Shown here one piece after another: positions 21,726-31,999 of a stretch of DNA of 64,000 bases. Each line of letters starts with the position of its first letter. The stretch's first letter is position 1. This stretch comes from Spisula solida (lineage: Eukaryota; Mollusca; Bivalvia; Venerida; Mactridae). Where the stretch lies: the NCBI GenBank assembly GCA_947247005.1, contig OX365946.1, positions 12,532,453-12,596,452 on the forward strand. Reading direction: 5' to 3'. A program made the translations under genes and the position numbers. The notes below the pieces were generated by a model. That model was not told the DNA's origin, did not search any database, and saw only the letters and a list, made by a program, of their open reading frames with translations.

Positions 21726-23632
21726 AAACAACTCTTAGCACTTTGGTCGCAGCTCTTAGATCGTTAGTCGCAGCTCTTAGCTCGTAGGTCGCAGCTCTTA
21801 GCTCGTGGATGTGTACTCGTTGGTCGCGGGTCTTAGGGCGTTGGTCCCAGCTCTTAGCTCGTAGGTCGCGGCTCTTAGTTCGTAGGTCGCAGCTCTTAGC
21901 TCGTCGGTCGCAGCTCTTAGCTCGTAGATTTGTACTCGTTGGTCGCAGCTCTTAGGTAGTTAATCGCAGCTCATAGGTCGTTGGTCGCAGCTCTTAGCTC
22001 GTAGATTTGTACTCGTTGGTCGCAGCTCTTAGGTCGTTAGTCGCAGCTCATAGGTCGTTGGTCGCAGCTCTTAGCTCGTAGGTCGCAGCTCTTAGCTCGT
22101 AGATTTGTACTCGTTGGTCGCAGCTCTTAGGTCGTTAGTCGCAGCTCATAGATCGTTAGTCGCAGCTCTTAGCTCGTTGGTCCCAGCTCTTAGCTCGTAG
22201 GTCGCAGCTCATAGCTCGTTGGTCGCAGCTCTTAGATCGTTAGTCGCAGCTCTTAGCTCATAGGTCGCAGCTCTTAGCTCGTAGATGTGTACTCGTTGGT
22301 CACAGGTCTTAGGTCGTTGGTCCCAGCTCTTAGCTCTTAGCACGTAGGTCGCAGCTCTTAGCTCGTAGGTCGCAGCTCTTAGCTCGTAGATGTGTACTCG
22401 TTGGTCGCAGCTCTTAGGTCGTTAGTTACAACTCTTAGGTCGTTGGTCGCAGCTCTTAGCTCGTAGGTCGCAGCTCGTAGCTCGTAGGTCGCAGCTCATA
22501 GCTCGTATATGTGTACTCGTTGGTCGCAGCTCTTAGGTCGTTAGTCGCAGCTCTTAGGTCGTTGGTCGCAGCTCTTAGCTCGTAGGTCGCAGCTCTTAGA
22601 TCGTTAGTCGCAGCTCTTAGCTCGTAGGTCGCAGCTCTTAGCTCGTAGGTCGCAGATTTTAGCTCGTAGATGTGTACTCGACGGTCGCAGGTCGTTGGTC
22701 CCAGCTCTTAGCTCGTAGGCCGCAGCTCTTAGCTCGTAGGTCGCAGCTCTTAGCTCGTTAGTCGCAGCTCTTAGCTCGTAGGTCGCAGCTCTTAGCTCGT
22801 AGGTCGCAGCTCTTAGCTCCTAGATGTGTACTCGTTGGTCGCAGGTCTTAGGTCGTTGGTCCCAGCTCTTAGGTGTAGGTCGCAGCTCTTAGCTCGTAGG
22901 TCGAAGCTCTTAGCTCGTAGGTCGTAGCTTTTAGCTCGTAGATGTGTACTCGTTGGTCGCAGCTCTTAGGTCGTTAGTCCCTGCTCTTAGGTTGTTAGTC
23001 GCAGCTCTTAGCTCGTAGGTCGCCCCTCTTAGATCGTTAGTCGCAGCTTTTAGTTCGTAGATCGCAGCTCTTAGCTCGTAGATTTGTACTCGTTGGTCGC
23101 AGGTCTTAGCTCGTAGGTCGCAGCTCTTCGCTCGTTGGTCGCAGCTCTTAGATCGTTAGTCGCAGCTCTTAGCTCGTAAGTCCCAGCTCTTAGCTCGTAG
23201 ATGTGCACTCGTTGGTCGCAGGTCTTAGGTCGTTGGTCCCAGCTCTTTGCTCGTAGGTCGCAGCTATTAGCTCGTAGGTCGCAGCTCTTAGCTCGTAGGT
23301 CGCAGTTCTTAGCTCGTAGGTCGCAGCTCTTATCTCGTAGATGTGTACTCATTGGTCGCAGCTGTTAGGTCGTTGTTCGCAGCTCTTAGTGCGTTGGTCG
23401 CAGCTCTTAGCTCGTAGGTCGCAGCTCTTAGCTCGTTACTCGCAGCTCTTAGCTCGTAGAAGTGTACTCGTTGGTCGCAGCTCTTAGGTCGTTAGTCACA
23501 GCTCTTAGGTCCTGGGTCCCAGCTCTTAGCTTGTAGATGTGTACTCGTTGGTCGCAGCTCTTAGTGCGTTGGTCGCAGCTCTTAGCTCGTTGATATGTAC
23601 TCGTATTTCCAACCAGCTCTGAGTTCGTTATT
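21726..23632. repeat. Left arm tandem array, about 21-bp unit
   Basis: The unit is close to GGTCGCAGCTCTTAGCTCGT plus one base, in about 90 variants (GGTCGTTAG, GGTCGTTGG, ATAGCTCG). A spacer GATGTGTACTCGTT recurs every 100-200 bases, giving a higher-order pattern. Because 21 is a multiple of three, the minus strand stays open over long stretches as heptapeptide repeats such as SCDLRAK and ATYELRA (23071-23352 and 23449-23643). These frames are most simply a by-product of the period and are not called as genes. Confidence 0.9.
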
Positions 23633-23978
23633 GGAATTGACAAAAAAACCTAATAGGCCATTGTATCTAGATACAAATATGGGGTAAGGTAGACAAAATT
23701 GCAAAAGTTTTGTTACTGGTGGCAAAAGTACCAGACATGTATGTACTAACACGTGTTAAAACTCGCAATCATGGAAATGGGGGGAAAGTGACCAAATCAA
23801 GATGGCCGCCAAGATGGCCGCCGTTTCATTATATTGCTATGTATTGGCCATTATATAGGCAATTATTGAGCGTAAAGAGCTCAAAATATGTAATTTTGTA
23901 CTAGAATGTATAAACAAATTATATGTCTAACAAATTATGTAATACATTACACTATTATAGACGTATTGTTACCAAAAG

Positions 23979-24900
23979 GAGGCCCGAAAAGGGTATTTTG
24001 AGAAAAATATAATAAAATAAAAACAGGTTTGTATACTTATTCCAGTATTCCATATGACTTAACAAGACAATTATAAAATGCATTTCAGATGATCTAACAA
24101 TGTTTTTTACATAATTTAAGTCATTTAAAAGCACTACTTATCAGTCAATTGAGGCCCTAATTTGGATATACTCAATCATGAAAAAGTAGATAAAGTAGGC
24201 GTTTTCACGGTTCTATCGGTAAGACACATAAATGGTACCTGAAATGTATAACAAACGATCTGTAGCTGTGATTTATATTTGTTTAATGTGCAAATTCAAC
24301 AGATAGATACTTAAGTAAGAGTTCAATGTAAAAATGAGGCCCCAATAGGGGTAAAACCCAAAGCTTATTCCTGTTATAAGGTACAATAGAAAATACGTCA
24401 AATCATTAAGGTAATGTACAATTACAAGAAATAGCTATATAACTTTTAATAAGTACTATAAATACTGATCTGAGTAGCATGAATATACATCAAATATTTT
24501 AATGCTTGTTCGAATTAAATAAAATTGAGGCTGTAATAGGGGTAATTAAAAAGGGAAAAATAAAATGAAATCCATTAGTAGAGAAGTATTCTTAAAATGT
24601 ATTTTCTTAAAGTTTTAATCGAAGGAACTCGGTAACCCAAGTTCATACTGTGTTAAATGTTGACATTTGAGCTATTTCACATTTTAATAGTTTTAAATAA
24701 TTATGTACATGAGGCCCCGCTTGAGGTACTTAAACAAGACATGGAGTACATTGTTAGGCAAGAGCAGTAAATACACAATTTAAAGTCAAAAGTTCTTGCA
24801 GAATTGCTAACAATATTGTATGTGTTTCAATATTTACCACGACTAAATTTTTTATTACATGTTACATTATTCCAACTATGAATACAACAAACTTGCAATT
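23979..24900. repeat. Degenerate tandem array, about 185-bp unit
   Basis: The phrase GAGGCCC(c)...AATAGGGGTA recurs near 23980, 24151, 24336, 24527 and 24711, spacings of about 172, 185, 190 and 185. The sequence between is AT-rich and diverged. At least five units are present, inside the giant fold-back element. Confidence 0.65.
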
Positions 24901-25019
24901 GATCTAAGCATACTCAAAACACCATACTGCTTATCCTTAGTTTACATTGTATTATTTAAGTGAAACATGTAAAAGAGCAATCAAATGCATCGAGGCGGCA
25001 TTTGCAATTACCCTCCTAA

Positions 25020-25870
25020 ATTCTGAAAGGGGCATGCGTTCATTTTGTATTAATGTGTATGCTATTCAATGCCCTGGTGGAAGTTTTTGTGTGCTGGAGG
25101 TCGGTACGGCACCATGAATAGTTGTGTCCTGAATCATAAGAGCGCAGAATGGCTTTTCTGGACAATAGCCTATGATACAGAGCGTACAATTGAAGTAACC
25201 AACCTTGATAGGTACTCAATGAGCCAGGAATACATGGTAAGGTAACTCGCACGAGTCAGAAATGGCATTTTTAGTAGGTAGTGGTAGGTTCCCAATAACT
25301 GCATCTGACTGCATTAGGTTCTACAAGGACACATAGATGGCAATGTTGAACAGTGTAAGATATCTCCATATTGCCAGGAATATCTGCATACGACAGTGTT
25401 AACTATCACATGGTCCAATACTAGGTATCCGTAGATATGGCTGAATTATGCAGTTGCCTTAACCAAATCGAACCCGACCGCCGTGCCAAGGAGTGACATA
25501 TACCACATGAAACAATGAATGGTTGTTCCTATGAATGTTAGCCTAGCTACCCTACATAGACAGTAATGGGTGTGGCAATAAGTGTTCGGTGCCTAGTGGA
25601 ACCCGGACAGGGTGCATCGAGGAGGTGTATTAAGTAATCACTAAGCATGGCGTTTTAAGTAACCCACAAAAAGGCCACAACCGAGACAATGCGTGTTAGG
25701 TACTGTACTGAGCACTGAATGGAATATAATACCAAGCTAGTGATGTTAGTTAGATACCATAAGAAGCAAATAATGAATTTTCCGATCACTGTTAGGTACA
25801 CCGTATAAAATGGTTATTCCAGGCAATGTTAGAAATCCCACAGAGTAATGGCTGTCTAAGCTTAACAAAT
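25020..25870. repeat. Degenerate repeat of about 42 bp, same family as 62.5-63.5 kb
   Basis: Fragments such as 'gttaggtac', 'aatggttattcc', 'cagagtaatggctg' and 'gtgttcggtgcctag' recur irregularly. They match the better-preserved array at 62500-63530 (consensus near GTGTTAGGTACCCA-AGAGCC-AATGGTTGTTCC). It partly overlaps the 3' end of the ORF at 25746-26090. Confidence 0.55.
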
Positions 25871-26090
25871 TTTGCACAATCATTGTTGTTTGAATCTGTT
25901 TACACGTTAAATTGCGTTCGTTTGTATAAGTTTTGAAACACTCAGTATGCATCATCTGTCCCTCATCTGTTTTAGTATCTGATCCCCGTATTTCACGTGC
26001 CCTGTTCACACTGTCCCTCTCCTTCTTCCTCAACTTTACAACTGTCTGTTCAGAGAGTGTCTTCTTACAAATCACACATAATTCATCCAT
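25746..26090 (-). CDS. First exon of a zinc-finger-like protein (CxxC...HxxC), cargo of the giant element
   Basis: The frame starts MDELCVICKKTLSEQTVVKL and continues RKKERDSVNRAREIRGSD, then GQMMHTECFKTYTNERN. The CxxC and HxxC pairs, about 45 residues apart, suggest a small zinc-binding fold. From memory, similar 'C.C...VHxEC.r.y.n...' starts occur in many uncharacterised mollusc and cnidarian proteins; this was not searched. The conserved part stops near residue 58, close to a possible donor (ACGTGTAAAC), so the rest of the frame is probably intron. It lies on the opposite strand to the host gene. Later exons were not found. Confidence 0.45.
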   Translation of the reverse strand: MDELCVICKKTLSEQTVVKLRKKERDSVNRAREIRGSDTKTDEGQMMHTECFKTYTNERNLTCKQIQTTMIVQNLLSLDSHYSVGFLTLPGITILYGVPNSDRKIHYLLLMVSN

Positions 26091-26489
26091 CTACACTAGA
26101 AATGGGACTGTTACATTCAGTATGCATGTTACGATGTATGTTAATCTGACTTTCGAATTTCAAGTTTACATACTACATTAAATGGTTTGTACATACCTAT
26201 ATACACTCATTAAAAGCTATAAGTACACCAACTTGTTACGCTTGTATCTAATCTTTTTTATTATACATGATAAATTGTTCTTTTTTTCATGTGTTCGTGC
26301 AAGTAGTATAAAAACAATATCCGATAATTGGATATTTGTATTTGACTTGGAGTAGGCAATGAGTCGTGAACTCTCCAAATTCAGAAAAATGCACTTGCAC
26401 AACACGGTGTATTGTATAATGTCTTGAATTGTTGACTACACATTGTCCAGCAATACCAAAAACCTAAAAAACATAAAATCTGAAGAACT

Positions 26490-26890
26490 TTGATTACAGA
26501 AAAAACAAGAGATGTTTGTAAAACATGCATGTTTTATGGCAACGAATAGTCATGTATACTTAAGGCATACATCCCGACATTGACCTTTGACATATTGACC
26601 TACAAATTTGTAGAAGTCTTTTGCTGGTGATCAGCTACCTGTCTGTAAAATGTTTACGACCCTATGACCCAACGTTCCTACCTTGTGGATTAGAAACCAT
26701 TGTGTATTAGAAGGTCATGGTAATTTTGACCTTTGAACCATAGCCACCTCAAAATCAATGGGGTCATCTACTGAAGACGAACAATATCCACTGAAAGTTT
26801 GTGGGTTCTAGGTCCGACCGTTCTAAAGTCATTGATCGGAAAACATTTACTCTACCAACCGACCGATCGACATGCATTTCCTAAGTAATA
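26490..26890. repeat. Dispersed repeat of mollusc type ('tgacctttgacc ... accgaccgatcgac')
   Basis: The stretch has 'acaagagatgtttgtaaaac', 'cattgacctttgacatattg', 'tcaatggggtcatctactga', 'agtttgtgggttctaggtcc', 'ttctaaagtcattgatcgga' and 'ctaccaaccgaccgatcgac' in this order. I recognise this ordered set as a common intergenic repeat in mollusc genomes (recollection, not searched). It has no coding potential. Confidence 0.6.
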
Positions 26891-28480
26891 AACCCCACAT
26901 CTACGATACGAAACAACTACTAACAGTTCCTAAGATGTTTAAACAAAATAATTTTAAAATAACATAATATCCTACGTTTTGTAGTTCTATATTGTGTAAT
27001 AATTGAAGCTAGAGCCGTTCACTATTCACTATTTGCATATATCGCTTTTTACTGTGTTGGTGTACTTATAACTTTTAATGAGTGTAGTAGAATTCAAACC
27101 GAAAGTCATGCTTACTTTGGAAAGATGAGTAGATTATTTGCAAATATCATGAAAAAGCTAATTACTAGCATGTTTAATTTATTCAATAAACACCCGTTTG
27201 TGTCTTAAATTGTAGTTAGTGTTATTATTTATATACATGAATTTCACTAGTATTACTTTCCGTGAAATATAAGATCTTTTTCAGAAGTTTTACCGATTTT
27301 TCCATTACTCTGTGAAACCTACACGTTCCACGGGATCACAAGGTAATGGACAAAACGACAGAGCCGCGGACAAAGAATTTATATTTCACGGAAAGCAAAT
27401 AATTATCCCCGTAGCATGGCGTATATTTCATAGAAATCAATAAAGAAATAAAATACTTATGGCTTTTTTATTTTCCAATGTTAACAAATTTCTTCTTGTA
27501 ACTGTAGTCAAAAGTCACGTGGTATTGCTACACTGTAATTGAATTCATATAACGTATACTGTCTACTGTGTTCCTGGGTTCCTGTATAAGTATAGAAAAA
27601 AATATAATGAGACCTAATGAAAGAGAAACTTTGTGAAATATAAAGTACATTTATTAGATCTATCATGTTCTAAACGAATATCCAATCTGCATTTTTTTTG
27701 GTCATATTTAAGTGTTCCTATCGATAGACTTTGCCCACAATGTGTGTATATACACAATATCATGCTAGGAATAGAATGACGTGAAAAAATATTGAAGTTT
27801 TACCGCTTGTTTAAGAGATAACTTCCAAAACACAACGGCACTTGTGAAAAAATCGTTAAATTGATGGCACGAATACGCTTCCGTACTTATTTTTTTTGTT
27901 CAGCATGTCACTTTATTAATTTCCATTTTTTTTATTTAAAGCGTCTAATCGCTCTTTTCATATTACCGTGACTATTAAATAGATAAATATAGACAAATCT
28001 ACCATTCAACCAAAAAAAAAACTCAAACAAAAGAATATTTATGTTGACTCTACTTTCCGCAAAATCACGCAATTTCAAATTAATTTGTTATGTGTGTGTG
28101 TGTACACATTCCCATAATGTCATGCCTTGTGTTAATACATCATACTTACTTCAAATGAACCCGGTAATCTTTATTTATGATAGAAATCCATCGATTTTTA
28201 ACCCGGTGATCGATTGTTTATAACAATACCTTCCATTTTATTATGATGTCATCCGTGACGTCATCAAAAAATACCGTGTATGGAAAACCGTTTACGACAT
28301 CGTCGCTGATGTTAAAAAACGATAATCAAAACCTGTTTTAAACAACTTTCCCCTCACATTTCAAGGTGCGGGTTTTAATGGTAGGTATATATAAACGTAT
28401 ACTATCGCCCAGTATTGAGAAAAATTCTTTTGCAATTTTGCCTAGGTCAAATTTTATTTTGAATGGACTATAATTGGTAG
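26891..28480. other. Fold-back interior, no gene seen
   Basis: The only notable structure is a separated inverted repeat, CTTTCCGTGAAATATAA near 27257 against TTATATTTCACGGAAAG near 27380-27397, enclosing about 105 bases. The rest is AT-rich and unremarkable. Confidence 0.5.
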
Positions 28481-29770
28481 GTGTTCATGTGAAAAAAATG
28501 GTAGGGGACTAGATTGGCTTGTGAAAAACCTAAATGTTAGGGGACTAGGGGTCCGTAGAAAAAAACCTAAATGTTACGGGACTTGGTGTCCGTAGGAAAA
28601 ACCTAAATGATATGTTTACATTTGAAAATCCTACATGGTTGGGGACTAGGTGTCCATATGACAACCTATCATTTAGGTTTTTGCAACTGACACCTAATCC
28701 CCTACCATTAGGTATTTGCACGGACACCTAGTCCCCTACCTTTAAGGTCATGTCATGGTCAACTAGTCCCATACCATTCATGTTTTTCACATCGATACCT
28801 AGTCCCCAACCATGTAGGTTTTTCAAAAGAAAACCTATCATTTACGTTTTTCCAACTGACACCTAGTCCCCTACCATTTAGGTTTTTGCTACGGACTTCT
28901 AGTCCCCTACCTTTGAAGTTTGTCACATGGACACCTAGTCCCCTACCATTTAGATTTTCCACATGAAAACCTATCATTTAAGTTTTTCCTACGATACCTG
29001 GCCCCGTACCATTTAGAGTTTTCCTATGGACACCTAGTCCCCAAGCATGTAGGTTTTTCACATAACAACCTATCATTTAGGTTTTTGCAACGGACACATA
29101 ATCCCCTACCATTAGGTTTTTACATGGACACCTAGTCCCCTACCTTTAGGGTCATCTCATGGTCACCTAGTCCCATACCATTCAGGTTTTCACATCAACA
29201 CCTAGTCCCTAACCATGTAGGTTTTCTGAAGAACAAACTATCATTTAGGTTTTTCCTACTGACACCTAGTCCCCTATCATTTAGGTTTTTCCTACGGACT
29301 CGTAGTCCCCTACCTTTTAGGGTTTTCACATGGACACCTAGTAGCCTACCATTTAAGTTTTTCACATGGACACCGAGTTCCCAACCATGTAGGTTTTTCA
29401 CAAGAAAACCTATCATTTAGGTTTTTCCTACGGACACCTGGTCCCCTACTATTTAGGTTTTTCCTATGGCAACCTATTCCCCTATAGTTCAGATTTTTCA
29501 CGTGACCACCCAGACCCCTACCATTTTGGTTTGTTCACATGGACATCTGGTCCCAAACCATGTAGGTTTTTCACATGAAATCCTATCATTTAGGTTTTTC
29601 CTACGGACACATAGTTCCCTACCATTTAAGTTTCAATTCGGATACCTAATCCCCTTCTATTTAGGTTTTTCACAAGACAAGCTAGTCCCCTACCATTCAG
29701 GTTTTTCACATGGACACCTAGTCCCCCGACGTTAGGGGTTTTCACATGAACACCTACCGTTTAAGTTTTT
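28481..29770. repeat. 36-bp tandem array with an internal orientation switch
   Basis: The unit is near CACATGGACACCTAGTCCCC followed by TACCATTTAGGTTTTT (36 bases). From about 28481 to 28640 it runs in reverse orientation ('ggggactaggtgtcc'); from about 28660 to 29770 it runs forward, so the switch point is near 28640-28660. As 36 is divisible by three, both strands keep open frames with dodecapeptide repeats (NLNGRGLGVHVK on the minus strand). A lone degenerate unit also sits just inside the left 21-bp array (23641-23656), suggesting that the 36-bp array once belonged to both arms. Confidence 0.85.
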
Positions 29771-29774
29771 TTGT

Positions 29775-30918
29775 CAAGTCCAATAACGAACTCAGAGCTG
29801 GTTGGGAATGCGAGTACATATCTACGGGCTAAGAGCTGCGACCAACGCACTAAGAGCTGCGACCAACGAGTACACTTCTACTAGCTAAGAGCTGGGACCA
29901 ACGGCATAAGAGCTGCAACTACCGACCAATGAGCTGCGACCAACGTGTCAACGAGCTAAGAGCTGCGACCACAACTACGAGCTAAGAGCTGCAACAAATG
30001 ACCTAAGAGCTGCGACATACGAGCTAAGAGCTGGGACCAACGACCTAAGACCTGCGACCAACGAGTATACATCTACGAGCTAAGAGCTGGGACCAACGAG
30101 CTACGAGCTGCGATTAACGATCTAAGAGCTGCGACCAACGAGCTAAGAGCTGCGACATACGAGCTAAGAGCTGCGACATACGAGATAAGAGCTGCGACCT
30201 ACGAGCTAAGAGCTGCGACTAACGATCTAAGAGCTGCGACCTACGAGCTAAGAGCTGCGACCAACGACCTAAGAGCTGGGACCAACGACCTAAGACCTGC
30301 GCCCGACGAGTACGCATCTACGAGCTAAGAGCTGCGACCTACGGGCTAAGAGCTGCGACATACGAGCTAAGAGCTGCGACCTTCGAGCTTAGAGCTGGGA
30401 CCAACGACCTAAGACCTGCGATCAACGAGTACACATCTACGAGCTAAGAGCTGGGACCTACGAGCTAAGAGCTGCGACTAACGATCTAAGAGCTGCGACC
30501 AACGAGCTAAGAGCTGCGACCTACGAGCTAAGAGCTGGGACAAACAACCTAAGACCTGCGACCAACAAGTACACATCTACGAGCTAAGAGCTGAGACCTA
30601 CGAGCTAAGAGCTGCGACTAACGATCTAAAAGCTGCGACCTACGAGCTAAGAGCTGCGACCAACGACCTAAGAGCCGCGACTAACGACCTAAGAGCTGCG
30701 ACCAACGAGTACCCATCTACGAGCTAAGAGCTGCGACCTACGAGCTAAGAGCTGCGACCTACGAGCTAAGAGCTGCGACCTACGAGCTAAGGGCTGGGAC
30801 CAACGACCTAAGACCTGCGACCAACGAGTACACATCTACGAGCTAAGAGCTGCGACCTACGATCTAAGAGCTGCGACTAACGATCTAAGAGCTGCGACCA
30901 ACGAGCTAAGAGCTGTTT
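29775..30918. repeat. Right arm tandem array, about 21-bp unit (inverted)
   Basis: The units read 'gagctaagagctgcgaccta', the reverse complement of those at 21726-23632, with the same spacer in inverted form ('aacgagtacacatctac'). The inner border 'aataacgaactcagagctgg' (29782) is the inverted counterpart of 'ccagctctgagttcgttatt' at 23613. This arm is about 0.8 kb shorter than the left one. Confidence 0.9.
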
Positions 30919-30990
30919 ATTCATTTCAAATAGAAATGAGTAAACACCTGACTGTCGATGTACGGCCTAAGCGCCAACTTCACAGACCTT

Positions 30991-31185
30991 ATTGTATAAG
31001 GTGTTGTAATATGAACATATTGTCGGAAGTAGAAAACCCCTTCCTAAAACCGGCTTGACTATTATGTATTATATCTGAGTCCTCTACATAACTAGTTATT
31101 CTATTATTTTTTATACTAGTAAAAGGTTTCCCAAGACAACTGAGTAATGTTATTGGTCTATAATTTTCTGGTTTACTTGATCGAG
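30991..31185 (-). pseudogene. LINE RT finger fragment (part 1 of the interrupted LINE)
   Basis: The minus strand gives KPENYRPITLLSCLGKPFTS, then NNRITSYVEDSDIIHNSQAG and FRKGFSTSDNMFILQHLIQ. These are the RT blocks that precede motif A. The frame then runs directly into the giant fold-back element and resumes at 21653. Its N-terminal side is cut by the SINE at about 31180-31470. Confidence 0.85.
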
Positions 31186-31470
31186 AGGTCCCGGGTTCAA
31201 CCCCCGTCTGGACCACTGCTTAATTTCTCTGAGCACGAATAACCCACATGCTCCACTCGACCAAGGTATGAATTGGTACCTATGAGGGCTGTGTCTGAAC
31301 ATGTTCGATAGTCCTGGGCGCCGAAGATCGATGTTGGCTGCACACCCACCAGGAGAGAAATAGTCTCCCCAGGGAGACTCGAACGTAGGTTTCCATAGGT
31401 AGCCCAATGAACAGGGGAAGTAGAAATGTCAAAGGGTGGCTGAACGGCTGAACTGCTGAAAGCAGCCCTA
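31180..31470 (+). mobile_element. tRNA-derived SINE, 5'-truncated
   Basis: It begins within a tRNA-like head: TTGATCGAGAGGTCCCGGG, TTCAACCCCCGTCTGGACCA, which has a good T arm (CCGGG/CCCGT) and B box. A body of about 240 bases follows ('ctgagcacgaataacccaca', 'cccaccaggagagaaatagt'). It splits the minus-strand LINE between its linker and RT parts, and some LINE sequence is also missing here. The exact 3' end is uncertain. Confidence 0.6.
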
Positions 31471-31990
31471 GAAAATTGGTAACTTAACTCTTTTTTTTAT
31501 GATATCATTTTGTTCGTTATTATTCGCGGTGGTATCAATTGAATCATCGTTTACGCGGTTGACATTTTTAAAGAAGGCATGAAGATCATCAAGATTTGCT
31601 TTAGTTGTACATGGGGAATGTCCACGTAAGATTTTCCAGTACTTTCTTGGGTCACTGTTATTTAGCTTACGTAGTTTTTCAATATTTTTGGCGCTTCGCT
31701 TATTTTTGAATAATTTAAGAGTATTTTTGTATGTTCTGCTACTTTCTTTTAATTTTGTTTTATTTGTATTTGATTTTCTAATTTTATATAAGTATTTTGC
31801 TCTATGGAAATTTCGCCTAGCCTTTTTACATTGTGTTCCAAACCATGTTTGTTTTGTATTATCACCACTATTTTCATTTTGGGTTAATGTTTTATAACCA
31901 AATGTCTCTTTAAAAGTATCTACCAATAAGGACGATATGCTTATCACAATGTCGTCTGCTTGTTCTTGATTAAAGTTATTATTAGTTTCA
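31471..31990 (-). pseudogene. LINE ORF2 linker region (endonuclease-RT spacer)
   Basis: A basic, coiled stretch on the minus strand includes TWFGTQCKKARRNFHRAKYL, KESSRTYKNTLKLFKNKRSA and LRKLNNSDPRKYWKILRGHS. This 'W.n..C...R..F..ak......n........r..yk......k....' pattern lies between endonuclease and RT in many LINE ORF2 proteins. It is probably the upstream part of the same LINE as 30991-31185. The N-terminal end of the open frame (31990-32109) is antisense to the next LINE. Confidence 0.7.
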
Positions 31991-31999
31991 TATTCCATT

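Larger units (their letters stand above)
21654..30990. mobile_element. Giant fold-back element (9.3 kb) with tandem-array arms, inserted in a LINE
   Basis: The left tip AAGGTCTGTGAAGTTGGCGC and right tip GCGCCAACTTCACAGACCTT are exact inverted copies. ATTGTAT occurs just outside both tips (21647-21653 and 30991-30997), giving a 7-8 bp target duplication. Removing the element rejoins a LINE RT frame (...FILQHLIQ + YVNNRNKKLF...). Each arm has a unique outer part of about 80 bases ending in 'atttgaaatgaataaacaac' and then a long array of about 21-bp units, inverted between arms. The middle carries a 185-bp array, a 42-bp degenerate array, a zinc-finger-like ORF and a 36-bp array. The design recalls Drosophila FB and sea-urchin TU fold-back elements. 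No transposase was recognised. Confidence 0.9.

Noticed and set aside
23071..23643. Long heptapeptide-repeat ORFs in the 21-bp array
   Set aside because: A period divisible by three keeps any stop-free frame open; no start context, and composition is that of the array. Kept only as a question in the findings.
28545..29735. ORFs with NLNGRGLGV or GHLVPNHVGFSH repeats on both strands
   Set aside because: Both strands are open at once because of the 36-bp period, so they are repeat artefacts.
21726..30918. CRISPR-like array
   Set aside because: Units are contiguous 21- or 36-bp satellites without unique spacers, in a eukaryotic setting with spliced genes and LINEs.
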